Assembly: GCA_902797855.1 (NCBI GenBank)
Contig: CADBUI010000001.1
Location: 74,852 to 119,130, forward strand
DNA length: 44,279 nt
Direction: 5' to 3'
DNA from: an uncultured Erysipelotrichaceae bacterium
GTDB lineage: Bacteria > Bacillota_I > Bacilli_A > RFN20 > CAG-826
Both the position numbers and the translations under genes were made by a program. Of this stretch, positions 7,516-17,188 are shown piece by piece. Under the pieces are notes generated by a model. The model searched no databases. It was given only the letters and a program-made list of their open reading frames with translations, and was not told the origin of the DNA. Every line of letters starts with the position of its first letter. The stretch's first letter is position 1.

Positions 7516-8817
7516 ATGAAAGCTATTATTAACGCTAGGATTTTTGACTATAACTCATATATTGAAAACGGATATCTACTTTACGATGAAAAAATCGTTG
7601 AAGTAGGTCCAATGGATAAGTTTATTGATAAGGGTTATAAAATCGAAGATGCAATGGGTAATTTACTCATTCCAACTTTCGTATGCGCTCACGCACATAT
7701 ATATTCGATATTTGCTAGAGGCTTAATTCTTCCATTTAATCCACATAATTTCCAAGAAATCTTAGACCAAATGTGGTGGAAGATTGACGCTAAAATCGAT
7801 AATGAAATTACTTATTATAGTGGAATTGCTGCTAGCTATGAATTCTTACTTAATGGTGTGACCTCTGTTATTGATCATCATGCAAGTGGAGATGATATTA
7901 GAGGTAGTTTAACTTCTCTAAAAAAAGCACTTGTTAATGTCGCTAAACTTAGAGCTATTCTTTGCTTTGAAACTAGTGATCGCTACTTAGTTAGTGACGC
8001 AATAAGTGAAAATATCAAGTTCTACAAAAAATATCACGACTCACATGTCGCAGGATTATTTGGAATGCATGCTTCAATGTCTATTTCTGATAAGACACTT
8101 AAGCGCATTAAAAAGATTCAAGGTGATGCACCTCTTCATATCCATGTTGCAGAATCAAAAATGGATGAAGATGATTCGCTTTCTAAATATAATTCACGCA
8201 TCATTCAAAGACTTGATAAATATGGAATTATCACTAAAGACTCCCTTATTGTTCATGGAGTGTTCTTAGATGAATCCGAACTAGATATCATTAAATCACA
8301 TGATGCCTATATGGTTGTGAACACAACATCAAATATGAATAATGCGGTTGGTTTACCTAACGTTAAAGCATATCTAGATAAAGGCATTAAGGTTATGGTT
8401 GGTAACGATGGACTTTCATCTAATGTCGCTAACGAACTTAATGGAGTGCTTTTCACATCTCATCTTAAAAATGAATCACCAACAACACTTAATGTCGGGG
8501 ATGTTCTAAAGATGATTAATAATTCCTATGAATATGTGTCTCGTCGATTAAATATTAGATTAGGTAAATTTGCTAAAGGCTATGAAGCCGATTTCATGCT
8601 TGTTCCATATTCTCCATTTACTAGTATGGATGAGACTAACGCTTTTGGACATATCTTCTATGGGCTTTATCCAGCTCTTAAACCAAGAAATGTCTACGTT
8701 AATGGAATTAAACAAGTTAATAACTACAAAGTTATAAATAGAAGACTTGTTAGTGAATTTTCAAAATGCCATGAGTTCGCTGATAAGCTTTGGGCCAAGG
8801 TTAAGGAGGAAAAATAA
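7516..8817 (+). CDS. ssnA: SsnA-type amidohydrolase/aminohydrolase
   Basis: A 433-residue member of the metal-dependent amidohydrolase superfamily, close in size and motif pattern to E. coli SsnA, a marker gene of anaerobic purine-degradation clusters. Metal-binding HxH appears as CAHAHIYS, the later His in LHIHVAESK, another in IVHGVFL and the catalytic Asp in MVGNDGLSSN. The fold suggests deamination or hydrolytic opening of a purine-derived ring. The true substrate is not fixed by sequence. It lies between the first hydroxylase and the PreA-like flavoprotein with 1-2 base gaps, so it is certainly part of the same unit. Confidence 0.87.
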   Translation: MKAIINARIFDYNSYIENGYLLYDEKIVEVGPMDKFIDKGYKIEDAMGNLLIPTFVCAHAHIYSIFARGLILPFNPHNFQEILDQMWWKIDAKIDNEITYYSGIAASYEFLLNGVTSVIDHHASGDDIRGSLTSLKKALVNVAKLRAILCFETSDRYLVSDAISENIKFYKKYHDSHVAGLFGMHASMSISDKTLKRIKKIQGDAPLHIHVAESKMDEDDSLSKYNSRIIQRLDKYGIITKDSLIVHGVFLDESELDIIKSHDAYMVVNTTSNMNNAVGLPNVKAYLDKGIKVMVGNDGLSSNVANELNGVLFTSHLKNESPTTLNVGDVLKMINNSYEYVSRRLNIRLGKFAKGYEADFMLVPYSPFTSMDETNAFGHIFYGLYPALKPRNVYVNGIKQVNNYKVINRRLVSEFSKCHEFADKLWAKVKEEK

Positions 8818-8819
8818 CT

Positions 8820-9914
8820 ATGGACTTAAAAACAAGATTTGATGGACTTACTTTGTCAAATCCACTTATGCCTGCTGCAGGACCTTTAGTAGGTGATGCA
8901 GAAAAGATGCTATTTTTAGAAAAAGCAGGTTGTGGAGCAATCGTTTCAAAAACAATTTCAACCAAGGACGCAAATATCCCTCACCCATGTATTTATGGTG
9001 ATCGTGATTACATCATGAACTGCGAACTTTGGACTGAATACACAAAAGAAAAGTGGATCGATGAATTCTTACCATATTTTAAGAAACATTCTGATGGTAG
9101 ACCATTAATCATTTCAGTTGGTTATACCAAAGATGATATGGAAGTTCTTATTCCACTTTTAGATAAATTCGCTGATGCTTTTGAAGTATCAACTCACTAT
9201 GTAGGAACTAATCTTGATTCCATTGGTGAAACAGTCGCTACTATTCGTAAATACACTAAGAAACCAATTTATATGAAGGTTTCACCACATATGCCTGATC
9301 CAGCTGGATTTGCTAGAGTCATTAAAGAAAATGGCGCGAATGGTGTCGTTGCTGTTAACTCCCTTGGACCATCCATGAAAATCGATATTGAAAGCCGTTC
9401 AATTATCTATGGTAATGCCAAAGGTTTTGCCTGGACTAGTGGACCAGTTATTAAAAATATCGCCCTTGCTACTGTTTATACGATTAAACAAGCCGAGCCA
9501 TCTCTTACCGTTATCGGTGTTGGTGGTATCGCTAGTGCAAGTGATGTTATCGAATTCCTTCTAGCAGGCGCAAGCGCAGTGCAAATGCTCTCTGCTGCAA
9601 TGCTAAGAGGAAAAGATTTATATGCCAAGATTATTGCTGACCTCCCAGCAACTTTAGAAAAATATGGCTTTAAATCTATTGAAGAAGTAATCGCAACCAG
9701 CTTAAAGAATGAAGTCAGATATCAAAAAGGCGATGTTCCAAGCTGTGATCACGCTAAATGTACAAAATGTAAAACATGCGAGAGACTTTGCCCATATTTT
9801 GCTATTAACGTTACTGATAAAGTTAACTTTGATAGCGAAAAATGTTTCCGTTGTGGACTATGTGTCGCAAAGTGCCCAGTAAAAGCATTAACTTACAAGA
9901 AAGCTGATAAATAA
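8820..9914 (+). CDS. PreA/dihydroorotate dehydrogenase-like flavoprotein with 2x[4Fe-4S] tail
   Basis: A 364-residue enzyme with an FMN-binding DHOD-type TIM barrel (about 1-300) and a C-terminal ferredoxin domain. The ferredoxin cysteines are C314, C317, C320, C324 and C342, C345, C348, C352. This layout is that of PreA, the dihydropyrimidine dehydrogenase subunit. However, the loop that normally reads like SCPHG...C and carries the active-site Cys is here STHYVGTNLDS (124-134) with no Cys. FMN-phosphate-loop features such as GVGGIASASD are intact. It likely reduces or oxidises a ring C-N or C=C bond using ferredoxin-like electron transfer. In this operon it may take the place of YgfK, which also has a DHOD-like domain. 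That role is inferred. Confidence 0.83.
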   Translation: MDLKTRFDGLTLSNPLMPAAGPLVGDAEKMLFLEKAGCGAIVSKTISTKDANIPHPCIYGDRDYIMNCELWTEYTKEKWIDEFLPYFKKHSDGRPLIISVGYTKDDMEVLIPLLDKFADAFEVSTHYVGTNLDSIGETVATIRKYTKKPIYMKVSPHMPDPAGFARVIKENGANGVVAVNSLGPSMKIDIESRSIIYGNAKGFAWTSGPVIKNIALATVYTIKQAEPSLTVIGVGGIASASDVIEFLLAGASAVQMLSAAMLRGKDLYAKIIADLPATLEKYGFKSIEEVIATSLKNEVRYQKGDVPSCDHAKCTKCKTCERLCPYFAINVTDKVNFDSEKCFRCGLCVAKCPVKALTYKKADK

Positions 9915-9915
9915 T

Positions 9916-12024
9916 ATGACTAAATTTGCCACATCAGTTAAGAAAGTTGATAACGAAGACAAGTGTAAAGGTGCAGCCCTTTTCGTCGACGATATCAAAA
10001 TGGATAACATGCTCTATGCTAAAAGCATTAGGGCGACTATTGCTTGTGGCGAGATTAAATCTATTAAACTTCCTAAACTTCCTGAAGGTTATTATTTCAT
10101 CGATAAGGATGACATTAAGAAAGAAAATGTCGTAAACATTATCTATTCTGATTGGCCAATTTTCTGTACAGGTCACGTTAATTACTATGGTGAACCTATC
10201 GGATTACTTGTTGGTGAAAACCGCGGGAAACTTGAAGAACTCGCTAAGCAAATAGAAATTACATATAAAGAAGAAACACCTATCTTTGATTATTCAAAAT
10301 CTTATATTCATAAAGAGTACACCAAAGGTGATTACGCTAGTGCTAAGAAAAGAGCTGTTAAAGTAATCAAAGAATCATTTGAAAGTGGATATCAAGAACA
10401 AGCCTATCTTGAACCTCAAGGTATGCTTGTCTATCCTGATCCAAAAATTAAAGATAAACTCATCTGTACTGGTTCAATGCAGTGCCCATTCTATATTAAG
10501 CGTGCAGTCATGCGTTCAACTGGATTAGGTGAAGATAAGGTTAGAGTTATTCAACCTGCTGTTGGAGGTGCTTTTGGTGGAAAAGAACATTATCCATCAC
10601 TTACCGGAAGTCAACTTGCCGCAGCAGTTATTAAAACTCATCGTCCAGTGAAGATGGTCTTTGACCGTGAAGAAGATATTAAATTCTCCACTAAGCGTCA
10701 TCCATCAAGAACTGATTTAGAAGCTTTAATTGATAAGGATAACCACATTATAGGATTAAAAGCCAAGATTCACCTTAATGGTGGAGCATATCGAGGTTGT
10801 AGTGGAGTTGTCCTTTCTCGTGCACTTATTGCGCTTACAAATGCATACACAATTGATAACTTAGATGTTGTTGGTGATGCATATATGACAAATACAGTTC
10901 CAACCGCAGCCTTTAGAGGATTTGGTAGTCCTCAAACTATCTTTGCAATGGAAATGTTTATTCATCATATCGCTAAAGACTTGGGAGTTGATGCTCTTGA
11001 ACTTAGAAAGAAACACCTAGTTAAACAAGGTGATGTCACCGCTAATAGTGGTCATTTCCATGATCCAATCATTCTTCCTGAAATCATTGAAAAAGCTATA
11101 TCAATGTCTGGATATGATAAGAAGATTAAAGAATATTCTAAACCTGGATGTAATAAAGGTATTGGAATGTCACTTTTCCTCCATGGTTGTGGATTTACCG
11201 GTAGTGGTGAAAGTGACTTAATCAAAGCTAAAGTTAAACTCATCAAAGATGAAAAAGACCATGTCTATGTCTATGCGAGCAGTGTAGATATGGGACAAGG
11301 TAATAAAACAACATTAAAACGAATTGTATCTAAGAATTTAGGAGTGAGAGATGATCAAGTTACATTTGATAATCCTGACACAGATATGATTCCTGACTCT
11401 GGTCCAACCGCTGCTAGTAGAACAATTATTATTGTTGGATTCCTTATGGAAAAAGCTGCTAAGAATCTTAAAAAGATTTGGAAGAAAGGTGTTAGACAAG
11501 AAATTGTCGAGCCTTATGTTGGTCCAACCTACATCAAATGGGACGAAGATACAATGCAAGGTGATGCTTACCCATCATATTCTTGGGGCGCGAATGTTGT
11601 CGAAGTTAGCTATGACCCAACTACCTATCAAATTTCAATTGATGGAGTGTGGTCAGTATATGATTGCGGAAGAGTCGTTGATGAAAGAATCGCCTTTGGT
11701 CAGGCTGACGGAGGTATCGTCCAAGGTCTTGGCTATGGCTATTTAGAAAATGAAGTCACTGATGAAATTGGTAGATTTAGGCAAAAGAATCTATCTGACT
11801 ATATTATTCCAACCGCGAAGGATATGCCTCACTTAGAGACTGCCTTCATTGATAACCCATTTGTCTATGGCGCAGATGGTGCTAAAGGACTTGGAGAACT
11901 TACTTTAGTAGGTGGAGCTCCAGCAGTTGCTTTAGCAATTGAAAATGCGATTGGTAAAAAGGTCAATAAGATTCCTGCCACACCTGAATACATTATGGAG
12001 CTAGTTACAAATGGAAAAGATTAA
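9916..12024 (+). CDS. Molybdenum hydroxylase 2, molybdopterin-binding catalytic subunit
   Basis: A 702-residue second XdhA-type subunit, shorter than the first. It keeps VGGAFGGKE (Glu224, equivalent to bovine Glu802), AFRGFGSPQ (Arg334, equivalent to Arg880), SVDMGQGNKT, and GLGELTLVGG with catalytic Glu661. With all three purine-binding/catalytic positions retained, it is the better candidate for a xanthine/hypoxanthine-type hydroxylase. The subunit order here is Mo, Fe-S, FAD, the reverse of set 1, so the two sets are not a simple recent tandem copy. Its 3' end overlaps the Fe-S gene by 14 bases. Confidence 0.92.
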   Translation: MTKFATSVKKVDNEDKCKGAALFVDDIKMDNMLYAKSIRATIACGEIKSIKLPKLPEGYYFIDKDDIKKENVVNIIYSDWPIFCTGHVNYYGEPIGLLVGENRGKLEELAKQIEITYKEETPIFDYSKSYIHKEYTKGDYASAKKRAVKVIKESFESGYQEQAYLEPQGMLVYPDPKIKDKLICTGSMQCPFYIKRAVMRSTGLGEDKVRVIQPAVGGAFGGKEHYPSLTGSQLAAAVIKTHRPVKMVFDREEDIKFSTKRHPSRTDLEALIDKDNHIIGLKAKIHLNGGAYRGCSGVVLSRALIALTNAYTIDNLDVVGDAYMTNTVPTAAFRGFGSPQTIFAMEMFIHHIAKDLGVDALELRKKHLVKQGDVTANSGHFHDPIILPEIIEKAISMSGYDKKIKEYSKPGCNKGIGMSLFLHGCGFTGSGESDLIKAKVKLIKDEKDHVYVYASSVDMGQGNKTTLKRIVSKNLGVRDDQVTFDNPDTDMIPDSGPTAASRTIIIVGFLMEKAAKNLKKIWKKGVRQEIVEPYVGPTYIKWDEDTMQGDAYPSYSWGANVVEVSYDPTTYQISIDGVWSVYDCGRVVDERIAFGQADGGIVQGLGYGYLENEVTDEIGRFRQKNLSDYIIPTAKDMPHLETAFIDNPFVYGADGAKGLGELTLVGGAPAVALAIENAIGKKVNKIPATPEYIMELVTNGKD

Positions 12025-12484
12025 ATTTAATTTAAACGGAAAAGATGTTTCTATTGAAGTTGATCCTTCCTCTAGACTCATCGATGTACTTAGACTTAAC
12101 TATGGTCTAACAGGCACAAAAGAAGGTTGTGGAGAAGGTTCATGCGGTGCGTGCGTTGTTTTAATGGATGGACGCTCTGTTAACTCTTGTCTACTTCCTA
12201 TGGCAAACGTTATCAATCACAAGATTGTTACCATTGAAGAATTTTCAAAATCAAAAGCGTATGAATGTATTAAAGAAGCGTTCTCTTCTTTAGGTGGAAG
12301 CCAATGTGGGTTCTGCACACCTGGAATGATCATTGCTTCATATGCTTTACTTAAGAAAAATCCTCATCCAAGTGAAGAGGAAATTAGAGAACATTTAAGT
12401 GGTAACTTATGCCGCTGCACTGGATATGAAGCTATTGTTAGCGCTGTCATTTTAGCGAGTAAGAAAGGAGAAGGTTTATGGTAA
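12011..12484 (+). CDS. Molybdenum hydroxylase 2, 2Fe-2S subunit
   Basis: A 157-residue subunit with two [2Fe-2S] domains. The N-terminal cluster is GCGEGSCGAC plus a Cys in NSC. The C-terminal cluster is CGFCTPGM and NLCRCTGYE, both fully canonical and unlike the altered CGYCNAS in set 1. The ATG lies inside the end of the upstream gene, and its own last 7 bases overlap the next gene, so expression is coupled on both sides. It transfers electrons within the hydroxylase. Confidence 0.93.
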   Translation: MEKIKFNLNGKDVSIEVDPSSRLIDVLRLNYGLTGTKEGCGEGSCGACVVLMDGRSVNSCLLPMANVINHKIVTIEEFSKSKAYECIKEAFSSLGGSQCGFCTPGMIIASYALLKKNPHPSEEEIREHLSGNLCRCTGYEAIVSAVILASKKGEGLW

Positions 12485-13320
12485 AAAAATGCATAGCAAC
12501 TAGCCTAAACGAAGCTCTTTTATTCTTAAAAGACGGAGAAGTTACTATCGTTAGTGGTGGTACGGATGTCATGGTCCAACGTCGTAATGTCGCTGGTGAA
12601 CTTCCACTTCATGATAAGAATGTTTTATATCTAAAAAACGTTAAAGAACTTTACTACATTAAAGAAGATGGTGATGGACTTCATATTGGTGCAGAAACTT
12701 CAATGAGCGACATTATCGCTGATAAAAGGGTTCCTAAGATTTTAAGAGAATGCTTAGAAGAAATTGCTTCCGTAAATATTAGAAATAGCGCAACTCTTGC
12801 GGGAAATATTGCAAACGCTTCTCCCGCGGGAGACTCAATTGTTATTGATAATCTTCTTGATGCAAAACTTAAACTTAGTAGTGTTCGCGGAAGTAGATTT
12901 GTTGACGCAAAAGACTTCGTTATTGGAGTTAGAAAAACAATTCTAGAAAAAGATGAATTAATTGAGGAAATCGTTTTCCCAAGACGTGACTATAATCACC
13001 TTTATTGGAAAAAGGTCGGTTCTAGAAAGGCTGATTCAATTGCGAAACTATCATTCGCAGCAGCCTATAAACTAAATAAAAACAAAATCGAAAAGATGAG
13101 AATAGTTTTCGGTTCTGTTTCTATTAAACCAGCTCAAAATAAGTCTCTCGAGGATGAGTTTATTGGTTTAAGTGTAGATGAATTAAAGGCAAAGATTCCT
13201 TATTTTGTGGATTCATACCGCCAGGTCATTTCTCCAATTGATGATCAAAGATCTACCAAAAAATATCGTGAAATTGTCGCGATGAATTTATTGAGAGAAT
13301 TTTTAGAAAATATTAAATAA
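12478..13320 (+). CDS. Molybdenum hydroxylase 2, FAD-binding subunit
   Basis: A 280-residue FAD subunit with both canonical FAD motifs: VSGGTDVMVQRRN near residues 21-33 and IRNSATLAGNIANASPAGDS near the middle. It completes the second hydroxylase. The start ATG overlaps the end of the Fe-S gene, and AAGGAGAAGG lies just upstream. A 14-base gap with GAAAGGAGAA then leads into the PLP enzyme pair. Confidence 0.92.
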   Translation: MVKKCIATSLNEALLFLKDGEVTIVSGGTDVMVQRRNVAGELPLHDKNVLYLKNVKELYYIKEDGDGLHIGAETSMSDIIADKRVPKILRECLEEIASVNIRNSATLAGNIANASPAGDSIVIDNLLDAKLKLSSVRGSRFVDAKDFVIGVRKTILEKDELIEEIVFPRRDYNHLYWKKVGSRKADSIAKLSFAAAYKLNKNKIEKMRIVFGSVSIKPAQNKSLEDEFIGLSVDELKAKIPYFVDSYRQVISPIDDQRSTKKYREIVAMNLLREFLENIK

Positions 13321-13334
13321 GAAAGGAGAAATTA

Positions 13335-14579
13335 ATGAACTACATTAAAGGTTTTCGATGCACTATATGTGGGAAATTCTTTAAACCTGAGGAAGTTAGC
13401 CTAACTTGTCCAGATTGCGGCGAAAAAGGTATTCTTGATGTCGTTTATGATTACGATGCTCTTAAGAAAGTTTTAACTAGAGACTATTTTAAGAACAATT
13501 CAAATTATTCGATGTGGAGATACGCTCCAATAATGGGTATCCAAGAAGATCATATTAATGAGATGCTCCGTATTGGTTGGACGCCGTTATATAAAGCAAA
13601 TAATTTAGGAAAATATTTTGGACTAAAAGCTTTATACATTAAAGATGATGGACTTAATCCAAGCGGATCAAGTAAAGACCGCGCTAGTGGAGTAGCAGTA
13701 CTTAAAGCTATTGAAGCAGGAGCAGACACAATTGCCTGTTCATCAACTGGTAACGCTGCATCTAGCTGTGCATGTCAAGCCGCACATATGGGCCTAAAAG
13801 CTGTTATCTTTGTTCCAAAAAGAGCTCCTATTGGTAAAGTTACTCAAATTTCACTATATGGAGCGACTCTTATTTCAGTAGATGGAGACTATAAAGCAGC
13901 CTTTAATCTTTCTAAAGAAGCAATCGCTCGTCATGGTTGGTATAACCGTAACGCAGCAATTAACCCATTCATGGTTGAAGGAAAGAAAACCGTCTCATTT
14001 GAGATAATTGAACAACTTAATTTTGAACCTACTGATTGGGTAGCTATTTCCGTTGGAGATGGTTGCACAGTTGGTGGTGTTTATAAAGGGTTCAAGGAAT
14101 TCTATGATCTTGGCTTAATCAAAAGAATCCCTCGTATCCTTGGAGTGCAATCCACTGGATGTTCACCGTTTGTGAACGCTGCAAGAAGTGGAGAGCCTCT
14201 AAAAGAAGCCGATGAAAACACCATCGCCGATTCAATTGCGGTTGGTATTCCTAGAAATCCAATCAAGGCATTAAATGCGATTAAATTCTCTAAAGGAGAA
14301 TGGATTTCAGTTACTGATGAGCATATAATTAAAGCGATGGCCCTTCTAGGCAAAAAAGAAGGTATATTTGGCGAACCTGCGGGTGTCGCTGCAATTGCAG
14401 GAATTGAAGAAGCTATTGCGCGTGGAATCATTAAAAAAGACGAAACTGTCACAATGGTTGTCACCGGCAATGGTCTTAAAGACCCTGCAAACGCTCAAAA
14501 AGCCATTGAGCAACCAACTCTTATGAAACCAAATATCGAAGAATTGGATAAATATTTAAAGGAAAAAGGAGTTATTTAA
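13335..14579 (+). CDS. Threonine synthase-like PLP enzyme (fold type II) with N-terminal zinc ribbon
   Basis: A 414-residue PLP enzyme of the threonine synthase/diaminopropionate ammonia-lyase superfamily. An N-terminal zinc ribbon (C9, C12, C25, C28) precedes the catalytic domain. The PLP lysine is Lys114 in GSSKDRASG, and the phosphate-binding loop is SSTGNAAS. Although the family name suggests threonine synthesis, no homoserine genes are nearby. The position in a ureide operon beside YgeY and YgeW suggests an elimination reaction on 2,3-diaminopropionate or an ureido derivative, the job of YgeX in E. coli. A strong GAAAGGAGAA site precedes the ATG. Fold and cofactor are sure; substrate is inferred. 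Confidence 0.82.
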   Translation: MNYIKGFRCTICGKFFKPEEVSLTCPDCGEKGILDVVYDYDALKKVLTRDYFKNNSNYSMWRYAPIMGIQEDHINEMLRIGWTPLYKANNLGKYFGLKALYIKDDGLNPSGSSKDRASGVAVLKAIEAGADTIACSSTGNAASSCACQAAHMGLKAVIFVPKRAPIGKVTQISLYGATLISVDGDYKAAFNLSKEAIARHGWYNRNAAINPFMVEGKKTVSFEIIEQLNFEPTDWVAISVGDGCTVGGVYKGFKEFYDLGLIKRIPRILGVQSTGCSPFVNAARSGEPLKEADENTIADSIAVGIPRNPIKALNAIKFSKGEWISVTDEHIIKAMALLGKKEGIFGEPAGVAAIAGIEEAIARGIIKKDETVTMVVTGNGLKDPANAQKAIEQPTLMKPNIEELDKYLKEKGVI

Positions 14580-14582
14580 ACT

Positions 14583-15950
14583 ATGGCAAAAATCCCATTT
14601 GGACCAACTTATGATGAAATGCTTAATCCATCACATCTTGATCCAGAAACCAAAAAATTAGCGAAAGAGGCTCGTAAAGACGAACTTAATCCAATGAACC
14701 TCTTCAACATCACTTGGAAAAACGACAAAGATGAAGTTAACAAAATCGTTCTTCCAAAAGAACTTACTGGTGTTGACGCAAACATCGTTGTCCTTTTAGG
14801 TAAATATTTCCCATCAGGTTCCCACAAAGTTGGACCTGCTTATGCAACTCTTATGGAAGGTTGCGTTGATGGCGAAATTATTCCAGGAAAACACACAATC
14901 TTAGGACCTTCTACTGGTAACTTCGGTATTGGTGTCTCTTATATCACTAACTTAATGAAGTACCACGCAATTGTCATTATGCCTGACAATATGTCCAAGG
15001 AACGTTATGAAAGAATTAGAAAATATGGTGCAGATCTTGATTTAACACCAGGTTCAGAAAGTGACGTTATTCTCACACTTGAAAGAACTTATGAACTCAA
15101 GAAGAATCCATTAAATAGAACTTTGGCACAATTTGAATTACTTCCTAACTATAGATTCCATAGACACGTTACTGGTAATTCATGTATCGATGCTGTTAAA
15201 GGTATCGGTAATGGCCGTATTGCATGCTTCTGCTCTGCTCCAGGTAGTGCAGGTACTCTTGCTGCAGGTGACCAAATTAAAGTTGCCTTCCCAGAATGTA
15301 AAGTTGTCGCTTTAGAACCACATGAATGTTCAACACTCACAAATGGTGGTTTAGGACAACACCGTATTGAAGGTATTGGTGATAAGATGATCACTCTTAT
15401 TCATAATGCCCTCACAACTGACTTCATTACTCAAATTATCGATGAAGACTGTGTTCGTGGTTTAGCTGTTATCCATGAAGGCACAGATATCCTTGTTAAA
15501 CATGGTGTTGATAAGAAAGTCGCTGAACAAATGGTCGACTTATTTGGTGTTTCAGGTATTTGTAATATCCTCGGTGCAATTAAGATGGCTAAATATCTTA
15601 AACTTGGACCAGATGATAACGTTGTGACTATCGCAACCGATAGCTTTGACCGTTATCCATCCGTTATGGAAGATTTGCATAGACGTGAACTTGAAGTTAC
15701 TGACCACGTCCTTGAAAGATGGTTCAATGACGTCTTTATGGGTGCGGATTGCTCTTATGTACTTGATACAAGAGGCAAAGAAGCTAAAGAAAAACTCTTC
15801 AAGCAAAAAGAACGTGACTGGTTAAAATTCGGTTATTCTCAAAAATATCTTGATTCAATGAGACATCCAGAATTCTGGGAAAACGAATATAACAAGATTC
15901 ACGAATATGATAAAAAGATCAAAGAACTTCGTGGAAAGGATATTAAATAA
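14583..15950 (+). CDS. PLP-dependent fold-type-II enzyme, cysteine synthase/tryptophan synthase-beta-like, 455 residues
   Basis: A second PLP enzyme directly after the first (3-base gap). The PLP lysine is Lys82 in SGSHKVGPA, and a STGNFGIG phosphate-cradle motif is at about 110-117. A glycine-rich [12 protein letters not shown] loop follows. At 455 residues it is longer than cysteine synthase or YgeX (about 300-400), with an extra C-terminal region of about 90 charged residues. It is not a clear match to classical YgeX. Two different beta-replacement or elimination enzymes in this slot suggest a two-step route or two substrates. Its stop overlaps ygeY as TAATG. Confidence 0.8.
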   Translation: MAKIPFGPTYDEMLNPSHLDPETKKLAKEARKDELNPMNLFNITWKNDKDEVNKIVLPKELTGVDANIVVLLGKYFPSGSHKVGPAYATLMEGCVDGEIIPGKHTILGPSTGNFGIGVSYITNLMKYHAIVIMPDNMSKERYERIRKYGADLDLTPGSESDVILTLERTYELKKNPLNRTLAQFELLPNYRFHRHVTGNSCIDAVKGIGNGRIACFCSAPGSAGTLAAGDQIKVAFPECKVVALEPHECSTLTNGGLGQHRIEGIGDKMITLIHNALTTDFITQIIDEDCVRGLAVIHEGTDILVKHGVDKKVAEQMVDLFGVSGICNILGAIKMAKYLKLGPDDNVVTIATDSFDRYPSVMEDLHRRELEVTDHVLERWFNDVFMGADCSYVLDTRGKEAKEKLFKQKERDWLKFGYSQKYLDSMRHPEFWENEYNKIHEYDKKIKELRGKDIK

Positions 15951-17170
15951 TGAAAGTTTCTTTTGAAGAAGTCCTTGCTAAGGCTAAGTCTTACAAGGCA
16001 GAGATGACCAAATTCCTCCGTGATATGGTTGCCATTCCTTCTGAATCATGCCAAGAAAAAGAAGTTGTTCTTCGCATTAAAGAAGAAATGCTCAAGGTCG
16101 GCTTTGATAGAGTCGAAATTGACCCAATGGGCAACGTCCTTGGTTATTTAGGTCATGGTAAACATCTCATTGCGATGGATGCTCACATTGATACCGTCGG
16201 TATCGGTGAAATCAAAAACTGGAAATTTGATCCATACAAAGGATTTGAAGATGACGTTTATATCGGTGGTCGTGGCACAAGTGACCAAGAAGGTGGTATG
16301 GCATCCATGGTTTATGCTGCTAAGATTATCAAAGATTTAGGTCTTGAAGATGACTACACCTTACTTGTAACTGGTACTGTCCAAGAAGAAGACTGTGATG
16401 GTCTATGCTGGAAGTACATTATTGAAGAAGATAAGATTCGCCCAGAATTCGTTGTTTCTACTGAACCAACAAGCTGCAGAATCTATCGCGGTCACCGTGG
16501 ACGTATGGAGATTAAAGTTAATGTCCGTGGTATTTCTTGCCATGGTAGCGCTCCAGAACGTGGTGATAACGCAATTTATAAAATGGCTCCAATCATTGAA
16601 CAAATTAAAGAACTCAATGAACATGGTTTAGCCTATGATCCATTCTTAGGAAAAGGTACTGTTACCATTTCCCAAATCTTCCACAAATCACCAAGCCGTT
16701 GTGCGGTTGCGGATGGTTGCTGGATCAGCCTTGATAGAAGACTTACTGTCGGTGAAAACGATAAGACTTCCATCGCTGAAATTGAAGCCTTACCAGCTGT
16801 TAAAGCTGCTAAAGCAGAAGTTAGCATGTATCAATATGAAAGACCATCTTATACTGGTTTAAATTATCCAATTGAATGCTACTTCCCAACATGGGTCATT
16901 CCTGAAGATAGCATCTTCTGTCAATCAATGAAAGAAGGCTATGAAGGATTATTCAAAAAAGAACCAATTATCGATAAGTGGACATTCTCTACTAATGGTG
17001 TTTCTATCATGGGTAGATATGGTATTCCATGTATCGGATTTGGTCCTGGTGATGAGAAAGAAGCTCACGCACCAAATGAAAAGACAAGAAAAGAAGATCT
17101 TGTCATCTGTGCAGCTATGTATGCTGTCCTTCCAGCAATGTATTTAAAACATCTCGCTGAGAAAAAATAA
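15950..17170 (+). CDS. ygeY: YgeY-type M20 metallohydrolase
   Basis: A 406-residue M20 family di-zinc amidohydrolase, similar in length to E. coli YgeY. Metal ligands and catalytic residues are visible: H79 with D81 in [10 protein letters not shown]112 in [11 protein letters not shown]146/E147 in TVQEEDCDG, a Glu in STEPTS and the late His in EAHAPNE. The dimerisation/lid segment GHRGRME...[13 protein letters not shown] is intact. In purine clusters this enzyme is thought to hydrolyse a ureido or carbamoyl amino acid to the free diamino acid. Its place between the PLP enzymes and ygeW fits that. It was chosen as YgeY rather than ArgE/DapE from context and overall motif layout. Confidence 0.88.
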   Translation: MKVSFEEVLAKAKSYKAEMTKFLRDMVAIPSESCQEKEVVLRIKEEMLKVGFDRVEIDPMGNVLGYLGHGKHLIAMDAHIDTVGIGEIKNWKFDPYKGFEDDVYIGGRGTSDQEGGMASMVYAAKIIKDLGLEDDYTLLVTGTVQEEDCDGLCWKYIIEEDKIRPEFVVSTEPTSCRIYRGHRGRMEIKVNVRGISCHGSAPERGDNAIYKMAPIIEQIKELNEHGLAYDPFLGKGTVTISQIFHKSPSRCAVADGCWISLDRRLTVGENDKTSIAEIEALPAVKAAKAEVSMYQYERPSYTGLNYPIECYFPTWVIPEDSIFCQSMKEGYEGLFKKEPIIDKWTFSTNGVSIMGRYGIPCIGFGPGDEKEAHAPNEKTRKEDLVICAAMYAVLPAMYLKHLAEKK

Positions 17171-17188
17171 TATAGGAGATCAATTAAA

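Noticed and set aside
13335-14579. Biosynthetic threonine synthase.
   Set aside because: No hom or thrB nearby, and the gene is inside a catabolic operon. Kept only as an alternative in the feature text.
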